Shown here one piece after another: positions 34,241 through 46,237 of a stretch of 64,000 nucleotides of DNA (position 1 is the stretch's first letter; each line of letters begins with the position of its first letter). The translations under genes were made by a program, and so were the position numbers. The notes under the pieces are model-generated. The model was not told the origin of the DNA and did no database searches. It saw only the letters and a program-made list of their open reading frames with translations. Where the stretch lies: assembly GCA_012861695.1 (NCBI GenBank), contig JAAOOA010000183.1, forward strand, positions 222,501 through 286,500, in the 5' to 3' direction. The stretch comes from Trematomus loennbergii. Lineage: Eukaryota; Chordata; Actinopteri; Perciformes; Nototheniidae.

Positions 34241-34791
34241 ATAATCAAGTGTTAAATCAGACTTTAGTTCCACCTGGAGTAAATCCACAAGCTACCCTGC
34301 AGTATACAAAGTAATTCAAACTAGCTGCACCTTTACCAGCTTTGAGAACACTTTCATGATCAATCATTATAAAACATATCATATATATTATTCTGAAATG
34401 GACCAATCTGCACAATGAATACTTTTACTGTCGCTACTTTCACTATATTTTGATGAGAATACTTTTCTACTTTTACTTGAGGAACATTTACATTTTCATT
34501 AATTTGTATTTTATGTTGAGCTCTTTTTATCACTACTCCTGTTCAAGATATTTATAAATGTTACCTTTTATTATTAATCTAGTTTAATGGCATGCTCTTG
34601 TACTCCTATCTCTGTTTACTATAGTTTTTAATGTGTTTTATTAAACAGTGTTCCTGTGAATGAGGCTGAGGGGATGTGTCGCCCTCTGGTGGCAGAGGGA
34701 GGAACTTTCTCTATATTTAATCCTGTATAATGTATTTTCACATTATGGGTTTCTTTAATTACTAATGTTTAAATGTCTCAGTGAATATGGC

Positions 34792-34793
<2 letters not shown>
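34241..34793. other. AT-rich, no gene
   Basis: I see nothing recognisable other than a block GTGTCGCCCTCTGGTGGCAG at about 34676-34696 resembling a dispersed repeat motif. Confidence 0.4.
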
Positions 34794-36103
<1,310 letters not shown>

Positions 36104-36387
36104 CAGTGGCGTAGCCAGGCCACCCAGTTTACTCATTGGCCCACCCTGAGAAGCTTCGGTGTCATTTTTTATTTTTTTATTTTTTTATTATTATTATAAA
36201 AAAATGTGTTCACCCATTGAGAATATCCAAGCATTCAAAGTGAAATTCAAGTGAACAAATATCGAGTTGAATGAATGTTGTATGTGTTTTATCCTCTGAA
36301 CCGAACTCATGTACGGTAAAAACTGGTTGTTGGTTCCGGCGCGCGCCATAGTAACGTGAGAGAGGCAGAGAGCTGCCTGCAAAATAA

Positions 36388-37964
36388 ATGATGGCTCAAA
36401 GTTCACTAATGAACTTTGGTTTTAAAAAAAAAGCCAGACTCCAAGAAGAGCCCCCACTGCCCTCATCTAGCAGCGATCCAGGGCCAGGCTCTCCGACTAG
36501 TCCGGAGACTGTTACGGCCGCTTGCTCCACGGCGCTAGCAGTGCTCCCTCCCGCTCCCGGTCGTCAGCATGAAGCAGGTGTAGGCGTACCCGCTGGTCTG
36601 TCTGCAATTGATGAACCACCTTCACAGCCACAATTGAAGAAGTTCCCTTACACTCTTGATCATGGGAAAGCAAGATGCTTCTCATCGAGCTGGTATGGAG
36701 ATTTTCCCTGGGTGGAATACAGTGCAAGTACAGACGCGCTTTTCTGCAAAATATGCAGACATTTCCCCAGCCCAGGAGCTGAAGGTGCATTCACGAGGGA
36801 TGGCTATGAAGACTGGAAGCACCTGCGTAAGTCGTTGGAGAGACATGAAAAAAGCGAGGCCCTCTGCAAGTCCATGAGCAGGTTTGAATGCTACAAGGGA
36901 ACCCAAACGTCAGGAAGGGGGAATGTTGTTGACCAGATGAACCAGGAGGCACATGATCATGACTTTATAGAAAGAAATCGGAAGCATCTTAAAGTCGTCC
37001 TTGATATTGCGCTGTTCTGTGCCAAACAAGATACATTCACGGGGAAAATAAAAGAACGCGCAATCGGCTTCATGGACACAAGTGACCTGAGTGCAAGGGG
37101 AATTTCAGACAAGATATTACAGATCATCGAACCACTGCAACTTGACCCATCTCTGTGCGCTGGCTTCAGTTTTGACGGGGCCTCGGTTATGTCGGGCAAA
37201 AAGGGAGGTGTGCAGACGATTTTAAAACAAACTTTTCCCCATGCTGTCTACGTGCACTGTAATTCACACAGATTACATTTGGTATTCTGTGCAGCATCAA
37301 AAGCATCTGGACACGTTGCCACATTCTTTGAAACAGTGAACAGTTTGCATAGTTTCATGACAGGCAGTAGCAGACACGCTCGCTTTATAGAGGTACAGAA
37401 AGAGCTGCATCCAGGACCCCCCTGTCTAGAACTTGAGCGGTCTGTGGACACGCGCTGGAGCTCCAAAGCTGGATCAGTGGACAAAATATGAACATTACTT
37501 CATATGTGCTTGCATATGCGGAAAGCAGTGGCCAAACACAACTTGAAGCCCAGTCCCTGCTCCAACAGATACAAACCAAAAAGTTCATATTTTTGCTTGT
37601 CACATTTAGTAAATTATTTGAAACGAGTGATTTTGCCACAAAGGGATTACAAAGCCCAACACTGTCAGTCTCTGAATGCATTGACCTAATCGAGGGACTA
37701 AAAGACAGTTTTGCACAGTATAGAGACAAGCCAGAGTGTGCTTTTCAACAAGTGATGAAGCTAACAGAAGAGCAGAAACATGGAATCACGAGCTGGGACA
37801 TCATAGCGGGGACCAGAGAGAGGAGGCTCCCTGCCAGGCTCACTGGATCTGTGGTCACAACTAGTCTGGGAAAAGCAACAAGTGTGAGAAATGATGAGGA
37901 CCTCTTATTGATTAGGCTTAATGCTAGACCACAAAGCCTATATTGTATAATAGCTTCTTGTTAA
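36388..37964 (+). pseudogene. hAT transposase with TTF zinc finger (ZMYM1-like)
   Basis: From the ATG at 36388, 367 codons are open. An alanine/proline-rich leader is followed by a TTF-type finger (CFSSSWYGDFPWVEYS, LFCKICRHF), the DUF4371 start (DFIERNRKHLKVVLDIALFC), then a jump to TFTGKIKERAIGFM and SDKILQIIEPLQLD. The RNase H-like block with FSFDGASVMSGKKGGVQ and VHCNSHRLHLVFC follows, and then RSVDTRWSSK. A large part of DUF4371 is missing at about 37025. After a shift at 37485 a second frame (37488-37964) continues (SYVLAYAESSGQTQLEAQSL) and ends without the dimerisation domain. It is a dead copy. Confidence 0.85.
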
Positions 37965-38009
37965 TATGCCTAATTTAAAGTGAATATGCTTTTCTTTCTT
38001 TCTTTTCAA

Positions 38010-38226
38010 CATGGAGGACGAGCAACGTCGTGGACCAAACTATGAAGGTGCATGTGATCCATGATGCCAGGGACAGGGGACCAGCAGATGTGTCCATTGT
38101 CATAGAGTGGGGGACAGAGTTTTGAATTTGTGCGGAAACCAAACAAAGGCATGTGCATTGTTGATGGGATTCATCTACGCCCTCAACCTGGAATACCCCA
38201 ACAAGCTCAAATACACATTTGAGGTA
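38010..38226 (+). pseudogene. 3' end of a multicopy fish gene family, part 1
   Basis: A frame ending LMGFIYALNLEYPNKLKYTF then EVF*KLFLELDG is visible at about 38157-38240. This resembles the C-terminus of an uncharacterised protein family that recurs in many fish genomes; I cannot name it. An in-frame TAA at about 38230 is where a glutamine codon would fit. The remaining codons (..ELDGAKLLKQVQSLK*) reappear after the minisatellite at 40555-40595. Insertion into the hAT carcass as a processed or transposon-carried copy is inferred. Confidence 0.5.
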
Positions 38227-38239
38227 TTCTAAAAACTGT

Positions 38240-40570
38240 TTTTGGAGCTTGATGGAGACTTGATGGAGCAGCCTTGATGGAGCTTGATGGAGACTTGATG
38301 GAGCTTGATGGAGCTTGATGGAGCTTGATGGAGCTTGATGGAGACTTGATGGAGCAGCCTTGATGGAGCTTGATGGAGCTTGATGGAGACTTGATGGAGC
38401 AGCCTTGATGGAGCTTGATGGAGCTTGATGGAGACTTGATGGAGCAGCCTTGATGGAGCTTGATGGAGCTTGATGGAGACTTGATGGAGCTTGATGGAGA
38501 CTTGATGGAGCAGCCTGGATGGAGCTGGATGGAGACTTGATGGAGCAGCCTTGATGGAGCAGCCTGATGGAGCTTGATGGAGCAGCCTTGATGGAGCTTG
38601 ATGGAGCAGCCTTGATGGAGCTTGATGGAGCTTGATGGAGCTTGATGGAGCTTGATGGAGCTTGATGGAGACTTGATGGAGCTTGATGGAGCTTGATGGA
38701 GACTTGATGGAGCAGCCTGGATGGAGCTTGATGGAGCTTGATGGAGCAGCCTTGATGGAGCTTGATGGAGCAGCCTTGATGGAGCTTGATGGAGCTTGAT
38801 GGAGCTTGATGGAGCTTGATGGAGCTTGATGGAGACTTGATGGAGCTTGATGGAGCTTGATGGAGACTTGATGGAGCAGCCTGGATGGAGCTTGATGGAG
38901 CTTGATGGAGCTTGATGGAGCAGCCTTGATGGAGCTTGATGGAGCAGCCTTGATGGAGCTGCCTGGATGGATCTTGATGGAGCTTGATGGAGCTTGATGG
39001 AGCTTGATGGAGACTTGATGGAGCTTGATGGAGCAGCCTGGATGGAGACTTGATGGAGCTGCCTGGATGGAGCTTGATGGAGCTTGATGGAGCTTGATGG
39101 AGCAGCCTTGATGGAGCTTGATGGAGACTTGATGGAGCAGCCTTGATGGAGCTTGATGGAGCAGCCTTGATGGAGCTTGATGGAGACTTGATGGAGCTTG
39201 ATGGAGCAGCCTGGATGGAGCTTGATGGAGACTTGATGGAGCAGCCTTGATGGAGCTTGATGGAGCAGCCTTGATGGAGCTTGATGGAGCAGCCTTGATG
39301 GAGCAGCCTGGATGGAGCAGCCTTGATGGAGCTTGATGGAGCTTGATGGAGCTTGATGGAGACTTGATGGAGCTTGATGGAGCTTGATGGAGCTTGATGG
39401 AGCTTGATGGAGACTTGATGGAGCTTGATGGAGACTTGATGGAGCTTGATGGAGCTTGATGGAGCTTGATGGAGCTTGATGGAGACTTGATGGAGCTTGA
39501 TGGAGCTTGATGGAGCTTGATGGAGCTTGATGGAGCTTGATGGAGCTTGATGGAGCAGCCTGGATGGAGTTTGATGGAGCTTGATGGAGCTTGATGGAGC
39601 AGCCTGGATGGAGCTTGATGGAGCTTGATGGAGACTTGATGGAGCAGCCTGGATGGAGCTTGATGGAGCTTGATGGAGCTTGATGGAGCTTGATGGAGAC
39701 TTGATGGAGCAGCCTGGATGGAGCTTGATGGAGCTTGATGGAGACTTGATGGAGCAGCCTTGATGGAGCTTGATGGAGCAGCCTTGATGGAGCAGCCTTG
39801 ATGGAGCTGCCTGGATGGAGCTTGATGGAGCTTGATGGAGCTTGATGGAGACTTGATGGAGCAGCCTTGATGGAGCTTGATGGAGACTTGATGGAGCAGC
39901 CTGGATGGAGACTTGATGGAGCAGCCTGGATGGAGCTTGATGGAGACTTGATGGAGCAGCCTGGATGGAGCTTGATGGAGACTTGATGGAGCAGCCTGGA
40001 TGGAGCTTGATGGAGACTTGATGGAGCAGCCTTGATGGAGCTTGATGGAGACTTGATGGAGCAGCCTTGATGGAGCTTGATGGAGCAGCCTTGATGGAGC
40101 TTGATGGAGACTTGATGGAGCTTGATGGAGCAGCCTGGATGGAGCTTGATGGAGCAGCCTTGATGGAGCAGCCTGGATGGAGCTTGATGGAGACTTGATG
40201 GAGCTTGATGGAGCTTGATGGAGACTTGATGGAGCTTGATGGAGCTTGATGGAGACTTGATGGAGCTTGATGGAGACTTGATGGAGCTTGATGGAGCTTG
40301 ATGGAGACTTGATGGAGCAGCCTTGATGGAGCTTGATGGAGCTTGATGGAGCTTGATGGAGCTTGATGGAGACTTGATGGAGCTTGATGGAGACTTGATG
40401 GAGCAGCCTGGATGGAGCTTGCTGGAGCTTGATGGAGCTTGATGGAGCTTGATGGAGCAGCCTGGATGGAGCTTGCTGGAGCTTGATGGAGCTTGATGGA
40501 GCTTGATGGAGCTTGAGACTTGATGGAGCAGCCTGGATGGAGCTTGATTGAGCTTGATGGAGCCAAGCTG
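38240..40570. repeat. 2.3 kb GAGCTTGATGGA minisatellite
   Basis: It is built from 12-bp GAGCTTGATGGA, 13-bp GAGACTTGATGGA and 14/15-bp GAGCAGCCTTGATGGA-type units mixed in a higher-order pattern. Together they number well over 150. Antisense frames of more than 800 codons (SIKLHQAPSS-like) simply read the array. The first and last units fuse in frame with the flanking coding remnants, so the array grew out of an ELDG-encoding segment. Confidence 0.95.
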
Positions 40571-41448
40571 CTCAAACAGGTCCAGAGCCTCAAATAAACA
40601 ATTTGTTCTGAAGTGGATGTGGATGTTGACTTGTTTTAGTGGCGAGTGACACAAACACAAAATAATGTGATGTGGAATGTAATGGATGGAGAAACCTTTT
40701 TCTGTTCAAAGTGGACTGTTTACTGGCACGTGAAGGTTTTAATAGTTGAGTAAATTGCACTTGGAAGATTATGTTCAAAATGTTTACAATTTCCATGCAC
40801 TTTACTGTTAAAACAATGTGATTGTATGACTATTTTGAAGATTCTGCTCAGTGTTAACAATTTAAATGCACTTAACTGTTTAAATAAAATAATAAAATAA
40901 TCTCAATGTATGACATTAAAAAATTGATCATTTCGTCAATAAAAAAAAACATGATCAATAAAATTTTTGTGGCAATATATTGTTTACTGGTAAGCTTAAT
41001 AATAAAGTAATATTCATTTGTAATATGGATCAATTATTACTTAAAATTATTAAGTAAATAGCTGCCTACGATCAGGAGTAAATATTACTCATTTATAAGT
41101 AATACGTTTTATTAAGTAATTGAGTTAGATTTGACTTAAAGTGAGTCTTATATGTTAAATATTAGTAATCTTTACCTAAAAACATTGTGTGAAATCTACT
41201 CAAAAGAAGTGTGTGCAAATTGTTACCTCACTTTTATCGAGTAGATCTTATAGGTTGATTTTTACAGTGTAAGACGCACCTGGAATGACATACTCGACAG
41301 GTAAGAATACATTATTAAATGATACATAGCCTATAGCCTAATTTATTGACCTAACATTATTTATTTATTTGACACATTCCATAGCTTGTGTTTTATTCTG
41401 CACTTTCCTGCACAACTCTGTAATATAATAACATTTTGCATTACCTGA
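40556..41448. other. 3' coding tail, poly(A)-like region and AT-rich repeat end
   Basis: The coding tail KLLKQVQSLK* ends at about 40596, with AATAAA 3 bases before the end of the stop region. Then AT-rich sequence carries several AATAAA motifs. The stretch to about 41272 ends in GATTTTTACAGTGTAAGAC, a terminus shared by many fish DNA transposons. No other gene is seen. Confidence 0.45.
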
Positions 41449-42640
41449 GGAGGTTAGCCTGGATCATGAGCAGGTAAAAGCTGCAATTCTGCGCGCCTAT
41501 GAGCTGGTGCCTGAGGCGTACCGTCAGAGGTTTTGTGGTTAAAGAAAAATGATTGTCAGGCTTATGTGGAGTTCGCCCGTGAGAAAGAGGTTCTGTTTGA
41601 ACGATGGTGCTTGTCGACGGGGGTAAAGTCTCTAGAGGATCTAAAAGCCTTATTACTCATGGAAGAATTTAAAAACTGTTTGCCTGACAAAGTAGCCACA
41701 TACCTTAATGAGCAAAAACCCGTAAGACTGTCTGATGCTGCGGTTTTGGCTGACGAGTATGTTCTTACTCACAAGTCTGTCTTCAGTGAGAGGGGGAGGG
41801 CACAGGCCCGGTTTGTGGACAACAACATCAGGGAAACCCCAGTCCCCACTAACGTGCCATGGCAGTCCAGCAGGCCAGGAAATGTTGAGGAAAAACTGGG
41901 AGAGGTGCATTGGGGACCTAGGGATAGCCCAGTGTGTTATTTCTGCAAGAAAAGAGGTCATGTGGTTGCGAATTGTTATGCTTTACGGGATGAGGAGAAG
42001 CCTGTAAAGACGGTCGCCTTGGTGAGTACTTCAAAGCCAGGGTCTCCCAAGTCAGAACTGGACGTTTTTGCTCCGTTTCTCATGAAAGGAATGGTGTCTT
42101 TACCGGGGAAGAACACCAGGGTTCCAGTGACTATTTTGAGGGATACAGCAGCGTCACAATCCTTTATGGTGAGGGGTGTGTTGCCCCTCTCTGAGGAGTC
42201 TGCTGTGGGTTCGGGTGTTCTTGTGAGGGGGTTTGGTATGCAGTGTGTGGGTTCGCCATTGCATAATATTCAACTTGAGTCAGATCTGGTCAGCTGTCGG
42301 GGTTCGGCCATGTCTTCCCATTGAAGGGGTAGATTTGGTCTTGGGGAATGATTTAGCCGGGGGCAGAGTGCTCGTTAAGCCGGGGGTGAATGCGGTTGCA
42401 GTCACCCGTGACAGTTGTACGGCTACAGGATTGGACAGACCGATCAGGGACCCTCCATCGTGGCGTGAGGGTGGGAAAACAGGTACGATAAGCCCCGGGG
42501 CTGTTCATAACCCTGTCGCGGCCTGTGTGGTGGCGCTGTCCAGTGCTGAAAGTGACACAACACATGCTTTAATGTTCAAAAAGCTCTTTATCTTTCTCAT
42601 ACTGCCTGTTCTGCAGCACCTCTTTTCACCCTCTGTCTGA
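41449..42640 (+). pseudogene. Ty3/gypsy gag and protease fragment
   Basis: Gag begins in mid-sequence (SLDHEQVKAAILRAYELVPE, after which a TAA breaks the frame at 41540). It continues in the frame from 41533 as AYVEFAREKEVLFERW and ALLLMEEFKNCLPDKVATYL, a SCAN-like capsid helix bundle. A CCHC knuckle (CYFCKKRGHVVANC) follows at 41938-41979, then the aspartic protease ILRDTAASQSFM, where the usual DTGA/DSGA loop reads DTAA. A shift near 42300 moves the frame to GVDLVLGNDLAGGRVLVKP. Reverse transcriptase and integrase are absent and no LTR was found beside it. Confidence 0.8.
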
Positions 42641-43215
42641 AACCAGAGCCCAGTCTCAATTCTGAGAAAAAAGTCAAATCTGGGAAAATTCAAGTTATGA
42701 AACGGAAGTCAAATGATGAGGGCAGTGACCCACACATGACACTCAGTTTATTATTAGTTGTATTAAACTGTACATCCATTAATATAGTGTTATTAAATAT
42801 TGCACAATCATTATACTTTTTACATTTTAATTAAATCTTTATATTTCATTTATAAAGCACAGAATGATATTATAATTCATCTCAAAGACTATGAGACTAG
42901 AATCATCTTCAGTCGAGCATCTGTCCTCTCATTGGCTGTAAACAATACTTACTGTTTATTTATGAAACATCTGTAATTGATGCAGAGTTACCCTCTTTAT
43001 ATCTTTAAAGAAGACTTTATATGTATTCATTCAAATCAGAGATATTTGACGTTGGGGAGGACGCAGTCACGCAGAGCATCGTATTCTCTCTTGAATGACA
43101 ATATGCCTGCACTCAGGGATGTAGTGCTGCCACCGGAGAGCTCCGGGACACCGCTCTGAGCGAGAAAGAGAGAGAGAGCGCAGCGCACGGTACCTGGCAT
43201 TGTTGTTGTTATCTC
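42641..43215. other. Non-coding stretch, no gene recognised
   Basis: AT-rich up to 43050, then a short GAGAGAGAGAGC run at 43165-43178. The small open frames match nothing known. Confidence 0.4.
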
Positions 43216-43709
43216 AGTGGGTCTCAAACGGTTTGGTCACCATTTATGTAAACAATTATTTCCGAGGCACACCTTCATATGATCATTATAGTTATAAAAC
43301 AATAAGAGAATACATGAAAAACAGTTATGAAATACTCACTGAACATTCACTGGGGGCCCCTCGAACCAGCTTTTCATCACAACGCACAGCCGACAGCAGA
43401 TTTGTAAAATCCATGAAGAAAAAGTAAATCTGTTTGCAGTTGTGTTTCATATGGGTGTTGAGAGATGTTTCCATAGATCTCTCATGTTGCTCTCAAAGTG
43501 CACCAGATTGATGCTTTTAACTTCAATATTTAAAAAAATCTTCCCGGGGAGCATGCCCCGGACCCCCCTAGAGGAGGTTAGGTCCACCCCCCACTTGGAA
43601 AAAAATGCCCTTTACCCCTGCTTACACCTATATGTGAGCTGATTATCGAGCCTTCATTGTAAGAGGCGTGTGGTGCAGTGGGCTAGTGCGTTATCTGGCG
43701 CCGCCACTG
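43216..43709. repeat. hAT-related 3' sequence
   Basis: CAGTGGGTCTCAAACGGTTT at 43216 resembles the left end of a Charlie-like element. CCCGGGGAGCATGCCCCGGA (43546-43565) is a palindrome-rich block typical of the 3' part of ZMYM/TTF-type fish hAT elements. The right terminus is at 43709. Confidence 0.5.
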
Positions 43710-44690
43710 GTTTATGGAAGCGACCCCCCCCAAAAAAAAATCTCACTCCAAGTTGAACTCAAAGGTTGGCCGCCCTGGTAAAATGTGTATCTAATAACGT
43801 CATCACGATCACCACATTGATATGCAAACTAGGCGTTAACTAGGCCTAATTCAAATGCGCTAATCTGCATGCAGTTACCGAGGCATTGCAGGTGAAAAGG
43901 ATCAAACTAAAAACACATCACCTCACAACTTCCCCAGATAGTTACTTACGTCAAGTCAGTACTTTGCCCTGAATGTAATGTTTAAATGCAGATTAGCTTT
44001 AAATCTATAGATGAATTCAGACATGCAGTAAAACGAACACCATATGTTTTGTTTTGAAGTTTTCTTTCCATTAGAGTGAAAGAAAACATGAAGCAAAATA
44101 GACCTAAATAACAAAATGTACAAGTACATGAAAAAAGGATATTTTTGCCTGAAATGTCCTTAAACAGTAACTTCATCATGTTGATGGTTGTCTGCTCTTG
44201 TGCGTAGTGAATACTAAAGAAGACCATTGTCTCTGTGTTAGCTGATTATTTTGTAGAATTCTGTTGAGTATTAAACACTTGTGTGAGTGTGAGGGTATTC
44301 AAATAAATTGGTCAGTAAGTCAGAGATGTGCAAATATATTTAACTTTTTGTTTTAAAACATTTTTCTGATTATGGGAAGTGCCCTTTTTCTCACTTGAGC
44401 TCCCGCCCCCCAAAATGTCTGTGCACGTCCCTGGGGAGACACTTCCACCAGGTCACAGCCCACCAGGTTCAGACCCCGACAGCCGCAAATTATCTCCACT
44501 CCCTGAAAACCCTCAATTAAATCAAATCATTGGAAAACGACGCTGGCCGAAATTATGCTCTTTCTGAGAATCACAAAACTTTTTTACAAATCTGAAAATG
44601 TTGAGTATTTCCTGCAAATGTGGACGTTTTACAAAAAATCTCAACATTATGACTTTTCAGAATAAAAAAAAAGGTCTGAAATTCTCACTT
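43710..44690. other. AT-rich, no gene recognised
   Basis: A CCCCCCCAAAAAAAAA run lies at about 43725. The small frames at 43982-44227 and 44379-44567 have no recognisable domain. Confidence 0.4.
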
Positions 44691-44708
44691 TTTCTGAAAG
44701 TCTCACAC

Positions 44709-45013
44709 ACAGGAGAACAAAAGGTCTAAAGTCTCAGATTGCAGCTTCTTAAATGTATTCCTAACCCTCTGTGACAGTAAGCTAAATATCTTTGAAGAGG
44801 TCTTCTTAGGCTCTCTCTCAGTTTACAGACCCACCAACCAGCTTGGTCTATAAAGATGTTGCAGCCATATCTCTCAGTGTGTCGGACTCTGTACTCGCTC
44901 ATGAAGTAAATATGGTTTGTACGTTTGAAGCATTAAAGATTACAGCGTGCATTTTGTTGAGCAACAGCGCATTGATGAATAGCAATAAAAGATCTTTGCA
45001 CCGTGTAATAAAC
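44709..45013. repeat. 300-bp direct repeat, copy 1
   Basis: Nearly identical to 48692-48990 in the same orientation (AAAGTCTCAGATTGCAGCTT to GTAATAAACT). Function unknown; the minus-strand frame it carries (SEYRVRHTERYGCNIFIDQ in copy 2) is broken differently in this copy. Confidence 0.9.
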
Positions 45014-45337
45014 TAAGATAAGATAAGAAGAATGAGAATTATCTCAATTTGGGAAATGTTTACGTTGCAGCAGCACCTTTTTCTGAAATTATCAAAATGA
45101 TCACCTTTTTCAGAAATTCTCACTTTTTTTGAAATTCTCACTTTTTGGAAAATCTCAAGTTACTTTTTTTGAAAATGTCTCACTTTTTTTCAGAAAATCT
45201 CAAAATTCTGAAATTGTTCAGAAAAATCTCAGAATTCTCACTTTTTCGAAAATTCTCCCTTTTTTCTGGAATCTGGAAATCTGAAAATTCAGATTTCTTT
45301 CTATGAATCTCAAAATTCCGACTTTTCTGAAATGTTC
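45014..45337. repeat. Degenerate TCTCACTTTTTCAGAAAATC-type repeat
   Basis: Irregular runs of TTTTTT with TCTGAAATTCTCA and AAAATCTCA, reminiscent of a decayed simple repeat. A related stretch is at 44570-44700. Confidence 0.6.
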
Positions 45338-45567
45338 CTGTGTTTACTCTTCTGTGTATTTAGTCTTGTCTTCCCATTTTGCTCCGTGTTCGGTCGTTGT
45401 CTTTTCATCAATGTTCCCTGCCTGTCTGTGAGTTTGTTCTTGTTCTTTGTTTCACCCGATTAGTGTTTCTTTGTTTTGTAATTAGCTTTTCTGAATAAAG
45501 CTCGCCTTTTGTTAATACTTCTTGGTTCGCTTTTCTACTGCGTTTGGTCCTCATACCATTACCCTGA
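45338..45567 (+). repeat. Possible gypsy-type LTR 3' part
   Basis: A T-rich block ends with GAATAAAGCTCGCCTTTTGT (poly(A) signal) and then GCGTTTGGTCCTCATACCAT and CCCTGACA. This arrangement is common at the 3' end of fish gypsy LTRs. The 5' boundary and a partner LTR were not found. Confidence 0.35.
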
Positions 45568-46026
45568 CAACCCTTCCGTTTGCGCGTTCACAAGGAGGGT
45601 CCGCCATATGAATTGCTGTTCCAAACCAACGAGTGTTGAGGGTGAGAGGCTTATCAAGCCCTCCAGCAGAGTCTGCATCACCTGACTACACCTGCTGCTC
45701 CACCTGACCGACCAACGCTGTGTGTGTCTGTCAGGAAACACTCCGTGTGTGTCCGTCAGGAAACACACAAAAAGCGGTTACAAAGAAGAAACACCATTAA
45801 AGTTGTTTGAGGTCAATTTTTTAAATTCTTGATCCAAGAAATGCTGATTTGAAACCATTGTTACGAAAAGTTACGGAGTTGCAAGGGGGAGTGGGTAGGG
45901 TGAGGTTTGGAATTGGGCCTCAGTCAGTTAGTCAGTACCCTGTGTCACAGGAAGTAGCTGGTACCTGTATCAGGTAGTGTATTTCATCAGAGGTACGTAG
46001 AACTAGATCTTATTGATCTCCGGTAC
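45568..46026. other. Intron-like sequence beside the agmatinase exon
   Basis: Contains two copies of CGTGTGTGTCCGTCAGGAAACAC-like sequence at about 45718-45768. The downstream agmatinase exon is not in this stretch. Confidence 0.4.
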
Positions 46027-46222
46027 CTGAGCACGGCTCCAGGCGTAGGAGTCGGCGGAGTAACCGGACCCCCGCAGGCCGATCTGCACCACCCGGCTGC
46101 AGTCCAGCAGCCCCTCCTCCACACAGCGTCTGAAGGGGGTCCCGTGTCCGATCCACTCCCCCAGAACCACATCACTGGTGTCAGCGTGAGCGTCAACGTG
46201 GACCAGACCCACCGGGCCGTGC
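46027..46222 (-). CDS. agmat: Agmatinase internal exon
   Basis: Agmatinases are mitochondrial Mn2+ ureohydrolases that convert agmatine to putrescine and urea. The minus-strand exon (196 bp) encodes HGPVGLVHVDAHADTSD, then LGEWIGHGTPFRRCVEEGLL and VVQIGLRGSGYSADSYAW. HVDAHADT carries metal-binding Asp and His residues of the ureohydrolase core, and HGTPFRR is the substrate-side loop. The exon is bounded by acceptor CTCTGCAG|GCACGG and donor GCTCAG|GTACCGG. No neighbouring agmatinase exon is recognised within the window, so it may be one exon of a gene with long introns or an orphan. Upstream of it (higher coordinates) the intron starts with a 2.2 kb decamer array. Confidence 0.82.
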
Positions 46223-46237
46223 CTGCAGAGAACCACA

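Larger units (their letters stand above)
36104..43709 (+). mobile_element. Possible single ZMYM/TTF-type hAT element, heavily interrupted
   Basis: The left end CAGTGGCGTAGCCAGG and the right end CGCCACTG share an exact 8-bp inverted terminus. The 8-bp flanks ATGTATGC and GTTTATGG agree at five of eight positions. A transposase pseudogene sits at the left, and family-typical 3' sequence (GGAGCATGCCCCGGACCCCC at about 43551) sits at the right. Between them lie a foreign gene-family fragment with a minisatellite (about 38000-40600) and a gypsy fragment (41449-42640). The two ends could also come from two elements of one family. Confidence 0.5.

Noticed and set aside
37975..40660. Antisense open frames of 872 and 817 codons (SIKLHQAPSS repeats)
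   Set aside because: They read the GAGCTTGATGGA minisatellite and have no non-repeat domain or start context; unit lengths of 12, 13 and 14 bp keep frames open by chance of composition.
43671..43709. tRNA-like text (GTGGTGCAGTGGGCTAGTGC)
   Set aside because: No cloverleaf or T-arm follows; it is the right end of a hAT element.
36104..43709. A functional host ZMYM gene
   Set aside because: The transposase lacks most of DUF4371 and the dimerisation domain, is frameshifted, and has hAT termini.
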